Source: Methanomicrobiales archaeon
GTDB lineage: Archaea > Halobacteriota > Methanomicrobia > Methanomicrobiales > Methanoculleaceae
Reading direction: 5' to 3'
Assembly: GCA_012510335.1 (NCBI GenBank)
Contig: JAAZIF010000187.1
Span: 1-14,154, forward strand
DNA length: 14,154 bases
The notes under the pieces are model-generated. The model did not search any database and was not told the origin of the DNA. It saw nothing but the letters and a program-made list of their open reading frames with translations. This document shows, piece after piece, positions 1 through 5,727 of this stretch. Numbering within the stretch: the stretch's first letter is position 1; every line of letters starts with the position of its first letter. The translations under genes and the position numbers were made by a program.

Positions 1-1
1 C

Positions 2-346
2 GATATCGACCAGCTCGCCGATACCGATGAGATCACGCGCATGGTCGAGGAGTCACAGAAGACCGGTGTCATATACGTCGGCGGGGGTGTGCCGAAGAAC
101 TTCATCCAGCAGACCCAGGTCATCGCCTCGATCCACGAGCAACACCTCGGCGGGCATGCCTACGCCATCCAGTACACCACCGACGCCCCCCACTGGGGCG
201 GGCTCTCGGGATGCACGTTTGAGGAGGCGATCAGCTGGGGCAAGGAGGCGCCGGAGTCACTGCGTGTCCAGTGCTTCTGCGACGCCACTATAGCCCTCCC
301 GATCGTCGCGTCGGCACTCATAGGGAGCGGCGTCGAGCGGGGCTGA
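2..346 (+). CDS. dys: Deoxyhypusine synthase, C-terminal part (5' end outside window)
   Basis: The enzyme transfers the aminobutyl group of spermidine, with NAD, to a lysine of translation factor aIF5A, the first step of hypusine formation in the cytoplasm. Only about 114 C-terminal residues are visible, read in frame from base 2 to the TGA at 344-346. The family signatures are clear: GGGVPKNFIQQ near the start, then ITTDxPxWGGLSG-type residues (here YTTDAPHWGGLSG), then EEAISWGK. The Lys codon at 242-244 corresponds to the catalytic lysine that forms the covalent intermediate in characterised deoxyhypusine synthases. The reading frame is intact to a normal C-terminus. A 126-nt spacer separates it from the tRNA-Ser, so it is probably the end of a separate transcription unit. 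Some archaeal relatives are homospermidine-synthase-like, but the conserved lysine context fits deoxyhypusine synthase well. Confidence 0.93.
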   Translation, partial: DIDQLADTDEITRMVEESQKTGVIYVGGGVPKNFIQQTQVIASIHEQHLGGHAYAIQYTTDAPHWGGLSGCTFEEAISWGKEAPESLRVQCFCDATIALPIVASALIGSGVERG

Positions 347-385
347 CCGGGAATCCCCGCACCGCAATCCTTATTATGACATCGC

Positions 386-397
386 ACTAAAATTAGT
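386..397 (+). promoter_or_regulatory. Possible promoter element (AT-rich inverted repeat) ahead of the tRNA-Ser/rps13 operon
   Basis: ACTAA-AA-TTAGT is a perfect 5-bp inverted repeat and the most AT-rich point of the 347-472 spacer; a second AT stretch (TTATTATGA) lies at 371-379. An archaeal TATA box here would place transcription start near 412-420, giving a leader of about 55 nt before the tRNA. No good TATA box stands at the usual 25 nt before the tRNA 5' end, so a processed leader is more likely than direct initiation at the tRNA. The match to a consensus TATA box is poor, hence low confidence. A weak hairpin CGGG-AATC-CCCG at 348-359, just after the dys stop, might assist termination of the upstream gene. 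Confidence 0.3.
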
Positions 398-427
398 AAG
401 CACAAGTCATAGAATACTGTGTCTGGA

Positions 428-446
428 GCAGCACCAACGGTGTTGC
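428..446 (+). other. Leader stem-loop upstream of tRNA-Ser
   Basis: GCAGCACC (428-435), loop AAC (436-438), GGTGTTGC (439-446) form an 8-bp stem with one G-U wobble. It lies 27 nt before the tRNA-Ser. No T-run follows, so it does not look like an intrinsic terminator of the upstream gene. It could be a leader structure of the ribosomal protein operon or a processing signal. The function is inference only. Confidence 0.4.
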
Positions 447-472
447 GAGTATCGTAAGATGCGAAATTCTAT

Positions 473-556
473 GTTGAGGTAGCCAAGCCTGGTATGGCGC
501 AGGTTTGCTAAACCTGTGTCCTTCGGGACTCGAGGGTTCAAATCCCTCCCTCAGCG
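473..556 (+). tRNA. tRNA-Ser, anticodon GCU
   Basis: The cloverleaf can be folded by hand. The acceptor stem GTTGAGG (473-479) pairs with CCTCAGC (549-555), with discriminator G at 556. The anticodon stem CAGGT/ACCTG (500-504/512-516) encloses loop TTGCTAA with anticodon GCT at 507-509, which reads AGC/AGU serine codons. A long class II variable arm (GTCC-TTCG-GGAC, 518-529) is diagnostic of serine or leucine tRNAs. The T arm is GAGGG-TTCAAAT-CCCTC (532-548). CCA is not encoded and no intron is visible. It lies 34 nt before rps13 on the same strand, so co-transcription with the ribosomal protein operon is likely. Confidence 0.95.
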
Positions 557-590
557 CTTTCACCGACAGCGTCGATGATGAGGCGATCAC

Positions 591-1040
591 ATGGATGATG
601 AAGAGATAAAATACTTTGTTCGGATCAGGAACACTGATCTCGACGGCACGAAGGCTGTGCAGATTGCACTGACCGGCATCAAGGGTGTTGGTTCGCATAC
701 GTCCCGCACCATCGCCAAACTTGCCGGCGTGGATCCGCACGCCGTAATGGGTAAGCTGGATGATGAATCGGTCGAGCGGATCGCAGGCGTCGTCGACACA
801 TACACCGAACAGGTGCCTGACTGGATGGTAAACCGCCCGAAGGACATCTACACCGGAGAGGCGCGCCACCTTCTCGGGACCGACCTCACCCTGATGAATA
901 ACGACGACGTCAACCGCATGCGCAAGATGCGCAGCTACCGCGGCATCAGGCATGAGACCGGACAGAAGGTCCGCGGTCAGCGCACCAAGGCCACCGGAAG
1001 AACGGGCGCTATAGTCGGCGTCAGCAGGAAGAAAGGATAG
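591..1040 (+). CDS. rps13: Small ribosomal subunit protein uS13 (S13P)
   Basis: uS13 sits in the head of the 30S subunit and forms bridges to the 50S subunit and contacts with P-site tRNA. The 149-residue product has the archaeal/eukaryotic-length form with the N-terminal helix-two-turn-helix region (TGIKGVGxxxSRTIAKLAGVD, about residues 28-48). The basic C-terminal tail carries the family signature RSYRGIRHxxGxxxRGQRTK, followed by GRTGAIVGVSRKKG. The ATG at 591 is preceded by GATGAGG about 8 nt upstream, a modest ribosome binding site. It is the first protein gene after tRNA-Ser and is followed by rps4, rps11 and rpoD, the classic archaeal order. No abnormality was seen. Confidence 0.97.
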   Translation: MDDEEIKYFVRIRNTDLDGTKAVQIALTGIKGVGSHTSRTIAKLAGVDPHAVMGKLDDESVERIAGVVDTYTEQVPDWMVNRPKDIYTGEARHLLGTDLTLMNNDDVNRMRKMRSYRGIRHETGQKVRGQRTKATGRTGAIVGVSRKKG

Positions 1041-1051
1041 ACGGTGATTGA

Positions 1052-1600
1052 ATGGGATATCCCGGAAAGAACCATAAACAGTATGCGACGCCCAAACGGC
1101 GGTTTGAGAAGACCCGGCTCGAGGACGAAAAGAGGCTCATCATCGATTACGGTCTCCGGAACAAGCGTGAGGTCTGGAAGGCCCAGAGTGTCCTTCGGAA
1201 ATACCGGACTGCCGCCCGCGAACTGGTGGCGCTGCGGTCGTCGGGCATCAACCTTGAGGAGTATGAGAAGAAGAGGGGTCAGCTTGTCAATCACCTTCAC
1301 CGCTACGGCCTCGTAGGTGAAGATGCTGACCTCGGCGACATACTCGCCCTGAAGGTCGAACAGCAGCTCGATCGCCGTCTCCAGACGCTGGTCCACAGGA
1401 AGGGGCTCGCACGCTCCCCGAAGCAGGCCCGCCAGTTCATCACCCACGGGCATATAGCGATCTCGGGCCGCCGGGTAACCGTGCCGGGTTACCGGGTCGA
1501 GAGGGGCGAGGAGTCGGAGATCACCTACTATGGCCCCTCCCCGTTCACAAACAGCGTTCACCCTGAGAGAGCCAGGATCGCCCGTGCAGGGGTGAGGTAA
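1052..1600 (+). CDS. rps4: Small ribosomal subunit protein uS4 (S4P)
   Basis: uS4 is a primary 16S rRNA-binding protein needed for early assembly of the 30S body. The 182-residue length is typical of archaea. It starts MGYPGKNHKQYATPKRRFEK, an archaeal hallmark. An S4 RNA-binding domain spans about residues 105-165, with the sequence RLQTLVHRKGLARSPKQARQ and then the ITHGHIAISGRRV core. The C-terminus (GPSPFTNSVHPER) is also family-typical. The ATG at 1052 follows a GGTGAT ribosome binding site (1043-1048) with only 3 nt between, complementary to the 3' end of archaeal 16S rRNA. The gene is 11 nt after rps13 and 4 nt before rps11. Confidence 0.97.
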   Translation: MGYPGKNHKQYATPKRRFEKTRLEDEKRLIIDYGLRNKREVWKAQSVLRKYRTAARELVALRSSGINLEEYEKKRGQLVNHLHRYGLVGEDADLGDILALKVEQQLDRRLQTLVHRKGLARSPKQARQFITHGHIAISGRRVTVPGYRVERGEESEITYYGPSPFTNSVHPERARIARAGVR

Positions 1601-1604
1601 CACC

Positions 1605-1994
1605 ATGGCGGATGAAAAATGGGGCATCGCACACATATATGCCTCTTTTAACAACACCATCATCACCATCACCGACCTCTCGGGGGCCGAGACGGTGACC
1701 AAGAGCAGCGGCGGCATGGTCGTGAAGCAGGACCGAAACGAGAGCTCACCCTACGCGGCCATGCAGATGGCGACCCAGGTCGCACAGAACGCGCGCGACA
1801 AGGGCATCACCGGTGTCCACGTGAGGGTGCGCGCACCCGGCCGGGGAAAACAGCGGAGCCCCGGTCCAGGAGCCCAGGCAGCGATCCGTGCCCTTGCCCG
1901 TGCGGGGATGAGGATCGGCCGCATCGAGGATGTCACCCCGGTGCCCCACGACAACATCCGCGGCAAGGGCGGCCGGAGAGGAAGGAGAGTGTAA
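1605..1994 (+). CDS. rps11: Small ribosomal subunit protein uS11 (S11P)
   Basis: uS11 forms part of the 30S platform near the mRNA exit region. The 129-residue protein shows the standard family blocks: WGIAHIYASFNNTIITITDLSGAET at the N-terminus, the SSPYAAMQMA helix, VHVRVRAPGRGKQRSPGPGAQAAIRALARAG, and a C-terminal IEDVTPVPHDNIRGKGGRRGRRV. The ATG at 1605 comes 4 nt after the rps4 stop, so translational coupling is likely. Its TAA stop shares one base with the rpoD ATG (TAATG). Nothing unusual was seen. Confidence 0.97.
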   Translation: MADEKWGIAHIYASFNNTIITITDLSGAETVTKSSGGMVVKQDRNESSPYAAMQMATQVAQNARDKGITGVHVRVRAPGRGKQRSPGPGAQAAIRALARAGMRIGRIEDVTPVPHDNIRGKGGRRGRRV

Positions 1995-2824
1995 TGGAGA
2001 TTGCGTTTTCTCGACTGAGCGAGAGGGTCGCCAGATTCACCATAAACGGTGTATCCACATCGTTTGCCAATATGCTCCGGCGGGCGATGATCAGTGAGGT
2101 GCCTACGCTCGCCATCGATGACGTCTTGATCTACGACAACACAAGCGTCCTCTTTGATGAGATGCTGGCGCACCGGCTGGGGCTCATACCCCTTCGGACC
2201 AACCTGGATCACTACAGGTCGCGCGCAGAATGCACCTGTGAAGGCGCAGGGTGCCCGATCTGCACCGCCACCTACACGCTCTCCGTCGAGGGACCGAGGA
2301 CGGTCCGCTCAAGCGATCTGATACCCCAGGATCCCGATACCACACCGGCAGAAGCGGATATCCCCATCATCGAACTTGAGGAAGACCAGAAGATCGTGCT
2401 TGAGGCGCACGCCATCGTCGGCACCGGAAAGGAGCATGCCAAGTGGCAGGCAACAACCGCCTGCGGCTACAAGAACTACCCGGTGATCAGGGTCGATGAG
2501 AAGTGCGATGGATGTGGCATGTGCATCGACGAGTGCCCGCGTGACGTGCTTGAGTCCGGGAACGGAAAGATTCGGGTTATAGGGGGGCGGCAGGAACTCT
2601 GCTCCCTCTGCAGGCTCTGCGAGCGGGCATGTCTTGCCGGCGGCATCGGCACTGAACCGGCCATCCATATCGATGCTGATGAGAACCGATTTATCTTTAT
2701 GGTGGAGAGCGACGGATCGATGCCGGTTCTGGAGATCATCGAGAGAGCGCTGCAGTATATCCGGAAAACATCTGATGACCTGGTAGATGTGATGAAAGAG
2801 ATTACGGGAGAGGGGACTGTATGA
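1994..2824 (+). CDS. rpoD: DNA-directed RNA polymerase subunit D, with two ferredoxin-type 4Fe-4S motifs
   Basis: Subunit D pairs with subunit L to form the alpha-like assembly platform of archaeal RNA polymerase (Rpb3 homologue). The 276-residue product has the alpha-motif dimerisation domain at the N-terminus (FANMLRRAMISEVPTLAID, about 24-42). A cysteine-rich turn C80-x-C82-x4-C87-x2-C90 follows. Domain 3 is inserted in the middle and carries two ferredoxin motifs: C171/C174/C177/C181 (CDGCGMCIDECP) and C203/C206/C209/C213 (CSLCRLCERAC). All eight Fe-S ligands are present. Methanosarcina RpoD is known to bind two clusters, whereas other archaea have one or none. The dimerisation fold resumes at about 225 and ends in a typical helix. 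The gene overlaps rps11 by 1 nt and rpl18e by 4 nt, giving tightly coupled expression. Confidence 0.97.
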   Translation: MEIAFSRLSERVARFTINGVSTSFANMLRRAMISEVPTLAIDDVLIYDNTSVLFDEMLAHRLGLIPLRTNLDHYRSRAECTCEGAGCPICTATYTLSVEGPRTVRSSDLIPQDPDTTPAEADIPIIELEEDQKIVLEAHAIVGTGKEHAKWQATTACGYKNYPVIRVDEKCDGCGMCIDECPRDVLESGNGKIRVIGGRQELCSLCRLCERACLAGGIGTEPAIHIDADENRFIFMVESDGSMPVLEIIERALQYIRKTSDDLVDVMKEITGEGTV

Positions 2825-3189
2825 AGAAGACAACCACGAATAAGACAAACCCCCGGCTGGCTGCCCTCATCGTGTCGCTAAAAGATGCGTCGCGCGTGCA
2901 TGAGGCGAAGATCTGGCGCGAGATCGCAAAGAGACTGGATGCGCCCCGGAAGAACCACGCCGAGGTGAACCTCAGCAAGATCGACCGCTACGCGAGCGAA
3001 GGCGAGACGATCCTGGTGCCGGGCAAGGTGCTTGGAAGCGGTGCGGTCAGCCTGCCGGTTAAAGTCGCTGCGCTCGACTTCTCAGAGACAGCGATGAGCA
3101 AGATCACCGGTGCAAACGGGACATGCATGACCATCGAAGACCTCGTTCGGGACAACCCGAAGGGGAGCAGGGTTCGGATCCTCAGGTGA
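2821..3189 (+). CDS. rpl18e: Large ribosomal subunit protein eL18 (L18e)
   Basis: This is an archaeal/eukaryotic large-subunit protein related to bacterial L15. The 122-residue length is normal for archaea. Recognisable blocks are KTNPRLAALIVSLKDASR at the N-terminus, WREIAKRLDAPRKNHAEVNLSKI, and the core GETILVPGKVLGSGAVSLPVKVAALDFS. The C-terminus is IEDLVRDNPKGSRVRILR. The ATG lies within ATGA, overlapping the rpoD stop by 4 nt. The linked order rpoD-L18e-L13-S9-rpoN is the conserved archaeal arrangement. The AGGTGA at its 3' end (3184-3189, which includes its own TGA) serves as the ribosome binding site for rpl13. Confidence 0.96.
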   Translation: MKKTTTNKTNPRLAALIVSLKDASRVHEAKIWREIAKRLDAPRKNHAEVNLSKIDRYASEGETILVPGKVLGSGAVSLPVKVAALDFSETAMSKITGANGTCMTIEDLVRDNPKGSRVRILR

Positions 3190-3194
3190 GATGA

Positions 3195-3617
3195 ATGGTT
3201 ACGGTTATCGATGCAGATGGATTGCTGCTCGGGAGAATGGCCAGCGTCGTCGCAGGGCGCGCGCTCGCCGGTGAGGAGATCGCCATCGTGAACGCGGAGA
3301 AGGCAATCGTCTCCGGAAACCGGGCATACGTGCTCGCTGCCTACTACAAGAAACGCAACCGCGGATCCCGCGAAGGGGGGCCGTTCTACCCGCGCCGACC
3401 CGATCATATCGTCAAGCGCACCATCCGCGGTATGCTCCCATACAGGCGCGAGCGTGGTGACGCCGCGTTCAAGCGGGTCAGGGTCTATGTTGGCGTTCCG
3501 GCCGAGTTCTCCGCGATAGAGAGAGAGTCTCCCGTGGTGGCGCATATCGACCGGTTAAGCAGCCCGAGGTACGTAACGGTTGGAGCGATCAGCACCAATC
3601 TCGGAGCAAAATACTGA
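3195..3617 (+). CDS. rpl13: Large ribosomal subunit protein uL13 (L13P)
   Basis: uL13 is an early-assembly 50S protein. The 140-residue archaeal form begins MVTVIDADGLLLGRMASVVA, with LGRMAS as the family hallmark. It continues with IVNAEKAIVSGNR and the basic segment GPFYPRRPDHIVKRTIRGMLPYRRERG, which matches the L13 signature region, and ends ISTNLGAKY. The chosen ATG at 3195 keeps this frame. Another ATG at 3191 is in a different frame and leads nowhere. AGGTGA at 3184-3189 is the ribosome binding site, located 5 nt upstream and overlapping the previous stop codon. Confidence 0.97.
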   Translation: MVTVIDADGLLLGRMASVVAGRALAGEEIAIVNAEKAIVSGNRAYVLAAYYKKRNRGSREGGPFYPRRPDHIVKRTIRGMLPYRRERGDAAFKRVRVYVGVPAEFSAIERESPVVAHIDRLSSPRYVTVGAISTNLGAKY

Positions 3618-3631
3618 ATCTGGGTGGTGGA

Positions 3632-4033
3632 ATGGCAAAGATTATCAATACAAGCGGTAAGAGAAAGACAGCAATCGCCCGGGCGACCCTGAAGCCCGGC
3701 AACGGTCGGATCCGCATCAACTCCGTGCCCCTGGAGGTCTACGGGACAGAACTGATGCGCATGAAGATCGCTGAACCCCTGCTGCTGATCCCGGAGGCAC
3801 TCAATGGTGTCGATGCAGCGATCGATGTCTCAGGTGGCGGCGCAATGGGCCAGGCCGAGGCAGTCCGGACAGCGCTGGCGCGCGGCATTGTGGAGTGGCA
3901 CAACGATCCGCACATTAAAGATGCCTTCCTGGCATACGACCGCACCCTGCTCGTGAACGACTCACGGCAGAAGGAGTCCAAGAAGCCTCACGGTCCAGGT
4001 GCCCGGGCGAGGTACCAGAAATCCTACCGGTGA
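3632..4033 (+). CDS. rps9: Small ribosomal subunit protein uS9 (S9P)
   Basis: uS9 lies in the 30S head, and its C-terminal tail reaches the anticodon stem-loop of P-site tRNA. The 133-residue protein has the typical start (TSGKRKTAIARATLKPGNGRIRIN). Its middle region has DVSGGGAMGQAEAVRTALARGIVEW, the GGG-x-GQA-x-AxR signature. The positively charged C-terminus KKPHGPGARARYQKSYR ends in the universally conserved SYR-type arginine. A GGTGG ribosome binding site lies at 3624-3628, and the start follows rpl13 by 14 nt. No abnormality was seen. Confidence 0.97.
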   Translation: MAKIINTSGKRKTAIARATLKPGNGRIRINSVPLEVYGTELMRMKIAEPLLLIPEALNGVDAAIDVSGGGAMGQAEAVRTALARGIVEWHNDPHIKDAFLAYDRTLLVNDSRQKESKKPHGPGARARYQKSYR

Positions 4034-4044
4034 GGGGAGAAGAG

Positions 4045-4052
4045 ATATAAAG
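4045..4052 (+). promoter_or_regulatory. Possible internal TATA box between rps9 and rpoN
   Basis: ATATAAAG lies in the 36-nt rps9-rpoN gap. It resembles an archaeal TATA box with start predicted about 25 nt downstream, close to the rpoN GTG. That would make a near-leaderless rpoN message. An AGGTG ribosome binding site (4058-4062) argues that rpoN is also translated from a longer transcript. This is inference from sequence composition only. Confidence 0.22.
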
Positions 4053-4069
4053 ATAGCAGGTGCATTATT

Positions 4070-4258
4070 GTGATACCCGTACGATGTTTTACATGCGGTA
4101 AGGTCATATCTCCAGCCTGGAAGGAATTTTGCGAGCGGCGGGATGCCGGCGAGGATCCAAACCGGATCCTCGACGATCTCGGTCTGGAGCGCTACTGCTG
4201 CAGGCGGATGCTGCTGACGCACAAAGAAATAGTGGAGGATCTGAATCCGTACCAGTGA
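4070..4258 (+). CDS. rpoN: DNA-directed RNA polymerase subunit N
   Basis: RpoN (Rpb10 homologue) is a small zinc-binding subunit that docks on the D/L assembly platform of RNA polymerase. The 62-residue product has the expected zinc ligands: C6 and C9 (RCFTCGK, CxxC) and the adjacent pair C43-C44 (RYCCRRM), the atypical CxxC...CC zinc bundle of this family. Family residues MIPVRCFTCGK at the start are perfect. The start is GTG at 4070, supported by AGGTG at 4058-4062, 7 nt upstream; no in-frame ATG is available. The TGA stop ends at 4258 and the tRNA-Pro begins at the very next base. Confidence 0.96.
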   Translation: MIPVRCFTCGKVISPAWKEFCERRDAGEDPNRILDDLGLERYCCRRMLLTHKEIVEDLNPYQ

Positions 4259-4333
4259 GGGGTCGTGGGGTAGCCTGGACTATCCTATGGCGTTCGGGAT
4301 GCTGTGACCTGAGTTCGAATCTCAGCGACCCCA
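4259..4333 (+). tRNA. tRNA-Pro, anticodon CGG
   Basis: The acceptor stem GGGGTCG (4259-4265) pairs with CGACCCC (4326-4332), with discriminator A at 4333. The D arm lies at 4268-4286. The anticodon loop TTCGGGA (4293-4299) gives anticodon CGG at 4295-4297, reading CCG. The anticodon stem TGGCG/TGCTG contains three G-U pairs, which is weak but complete. The T arm CTGAG-TTCGAAT-CTCAG (4309-4325) is perfect. The variable loop is 4 nt and CCA is not encoded. A shifted fold giving GGG would break the stem and put C at position 33, so CGG is preferred. It lies directly between rpoN and rpoK on the same strand with no spacer after the rpoN stop. Confidence 0.92.
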
Positions 4334-4363
4334 TTTTATTATCAAAGATTTTGAGGTTGCACG

Positions 4364-4531
4364 ATGGAATCTTATACCCGATACGAACGAGCGCGGATCG
4401 TAGGGGCTCGTGCTCTGCAGATATCGATGGGTGCGCCGGTTTTGGTTAAAACGACAGATACAGAGCCGCTCGAGATCGCACTGGAAGAGTTTGATCAGGG
4501 CGTGATCCCTATAACGGTGAAGAGAAAGTAG
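4364..4531 (+). CDS. rpoK: DNA-directed RNA polymerase subunit K
   Basis: RpoK is the archaeal counterpart of Rpb6/bacterial omega and stabilises the largest subunit. It is only 55 codons long. The product starts MESYTRYERARIVGARALQI, matching the family core (TxYExARIxGARALQI), then SMGAPVLVKT, and closes with ALEEFDQGVIPITVKRK. The family C-terminus of the form PxxIxR is seen here as IPITVKRK. GAGGT at 4353-4357 is a ribosome binding site 6 nt before the ATG. The gene lies 30 nt after the tRNA-Pro and 7 nt before eno. The length of about 55 residues is normal for methanogens. Confidence 0.95.
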   Translation: MESYTRYERARIVGARALQISMGAPVLVKTTDTEPLEIALEEFDQGVIPITVKRK

Positions 4532-4538
4532 TGATCTG

Positions 4539-5726
4539 ATGACGACCATTGAAGACATTATCTTAAGGACGATCCTGGATAGCCGGGGAAACGAGACCGT
4601 CGAAGCCGAGCTCCGTACACCCCGGGGCTTCGGCCGGGCTGCTGCACCGAGCGGCGCCAGCACCGGAACCCATGAGGCAAAGGTGCGGCCGCCACGCCAG
4701 GCTATCGAGGACGCGGAGAAGAACCTGATTCCATCACTCATCGGCGAGGATACTGGCGATCAGATCACGTTCGACGCACGCCTGCGAGAGATCGACGGGA
4801 CGCCCGACTTCGGTTCGATAGGCGCAAATGTCGCGGTAGCACTCTCGCTTGCGTGCGCAAAGGCAGCTGCATCATCCCTTGGCCTGGAACTCTACCGCTA
4901 CCTGGGCGGTGCATTCGCTGATAAGACCCCCCTGCCACTGGGCAACGTTATCGGCGGAGGCGCACACGCTGCCGGCGCCACGTCCATCCAGGAGTTCCTG
5001 GTGGTTCCTACCGGCGCCTCCGGCGCATCGGAAGGGGTCTTTGTAAACGCTGCTGTTCACAGAACGGTGAAAGCGATCCTGCAGGAGCAGGGCAAATTCG
5101 CGGGTAAGGGAGACGAAGGCGCCTGGGCGCCTGCGATATCCGATACCGAGGCGTTTGAGATCATAGCCGGGGCGATCGCCACCGTCTCAGACGAGACGAA
5201 CGTCGTGATCCGCATGGGGATCGACGTTGCGGCGAGCGAGCTCTGGGACGGTAACCTGTATCGCTACAAAGACGCCGCAAGAACCCCCGAGGAGCAGGTC
5301 GCCTACATGGCTGACCTGGTCGACAGCTACAACCTCATCTACATCGAAGACCCCCTCTTCGAGGAGGACTTCGAGGGGTTCGCGGATCTGAAAGAGGCGG
5401 TCGGGGATCGTTGCCTGATCTGCGGGGACGACCTCTTCGTGACCAGCGTTGAACGGATCACGAAGGGCATCGAGACATGCGCGGCAAACTGCGTGCTGAT
5501 CAAACCAAACCAGATAGGAACGCTCACCGAGACCTTTGAGGCGATACATCTCGCCCAGAAGAGCGGCATGGAGACGGTCATGAGTCACCGGTCCGGAGAG
5601 ACCACAGACACAACGATCGCCCACCTTGCAACCGCATTCGAATGTGCATACCTCAAGACCGGCATCGTCGGCGGAGAGAGGATAGCCAAACTCAATGAAC
5701 TTATTCGCATAGAGGAGCTGATCTAG
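4539..5726 (+). CDS. eno: Enolase (phosphopyruvate hydratase), short and divergent
   Basis: Enolase interconverts 2-phosphoglycerate and phosphoenolpyruvate, used here for gluconeogenesis. The usual length is about 415-430 residues, and this one is 395. Key residues can be placed by motif. The Ser loop is SGAST (38-42), the catalytic His is at 143, and an acidic residue is at E152. The proton-transfer Glu is E193 in GDEG. Mg ligands are D229, E270 and D297. The catalytic base is K322 in IKPNQIGT, SHRSGET spans 349-354, and K373 precedes the C-terminal ERIAKLN helix. Departures from consensus include GGGAHAAG for NGGAHADN and GDEGAWAP for GDEGGFAP. All catalytic groups remain, so an active enzyme is expected. 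It lies 7 nt after rpoK and 1 nt before rps2, as in other archaeal S9-type operons. An alternative role as an enolase paralogue is possible but less likely. Confidence 0.9.
   Translation: MTTIEDIILRTILDSRGNETVEAELRTPRGFGRAAAPSGASTGTHEAKVRPPRQAIEDAEKNLIPSLIGEDTGDQITFDARLREIDGTPDFGSIGANVAVALSLACAKAAASSLGLELYRYLGGAFADKTPLPLGNVIGGGAHAAGATSIQEFLVVPTGASGASEGVFVNAAVHRTVKAILQEQGKFAGKGDEGAWAPAISDTEAFEIIAGAIATVSDETNVVIRMGIDVAASELWDGNLYRYKDAARTPEEQVAYMADLVDSYNLIYIEDPLFEEDFEGFADLKEAVGDRCLICGDDLFVTSVERITKGIETCAANCVLIKPNQIGTLTETFEAIHLAQKSGMETVMSHRSGETTDTTIAHLATAFECAYLKTGIVGGERIAKLNELIRIEELI
5715..5723 (+). promoter_or_regulatory. Ribosome binding site that decides the TTG start of rps2
   Basis: GGAGCTGAT inside the last codons of eno differs by one base from the full anti-16S complement GGAGGTGAT and ends 4 nt before TTG (5728). 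It supports the TTG as the true start of rps2, since no nearby in-frame ATG precedes the conserved region. Confidence 0.6.
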
Positions 5727-5727
5727 C

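Noticed and set aside
393..953. A minus-strand frame of 186 codons over the tRNA-Ser and rps13.
   Set aside because: It crosses a tRNA and a conserved ribosomal protein gene in antisense. Nothing in its product suggests a protein family.
4289..4305. Alternative tRNA-Pro fold with anticodon GGG.
   Set aside because: Shifting the loop by one base breaks the anticodon stem at the C4291-T4303 position and places C instead of T at position 33. The CGG fold keeps all five pairs.
4129..4449. A plus-strand frame of 106 codons covering rpoN, tRNA-Pro and part of rpoK.
   Set aside because: It reads rpoN and rpoK out of frame and passes through a well-formed tRNA. The overlapping genes are certain.
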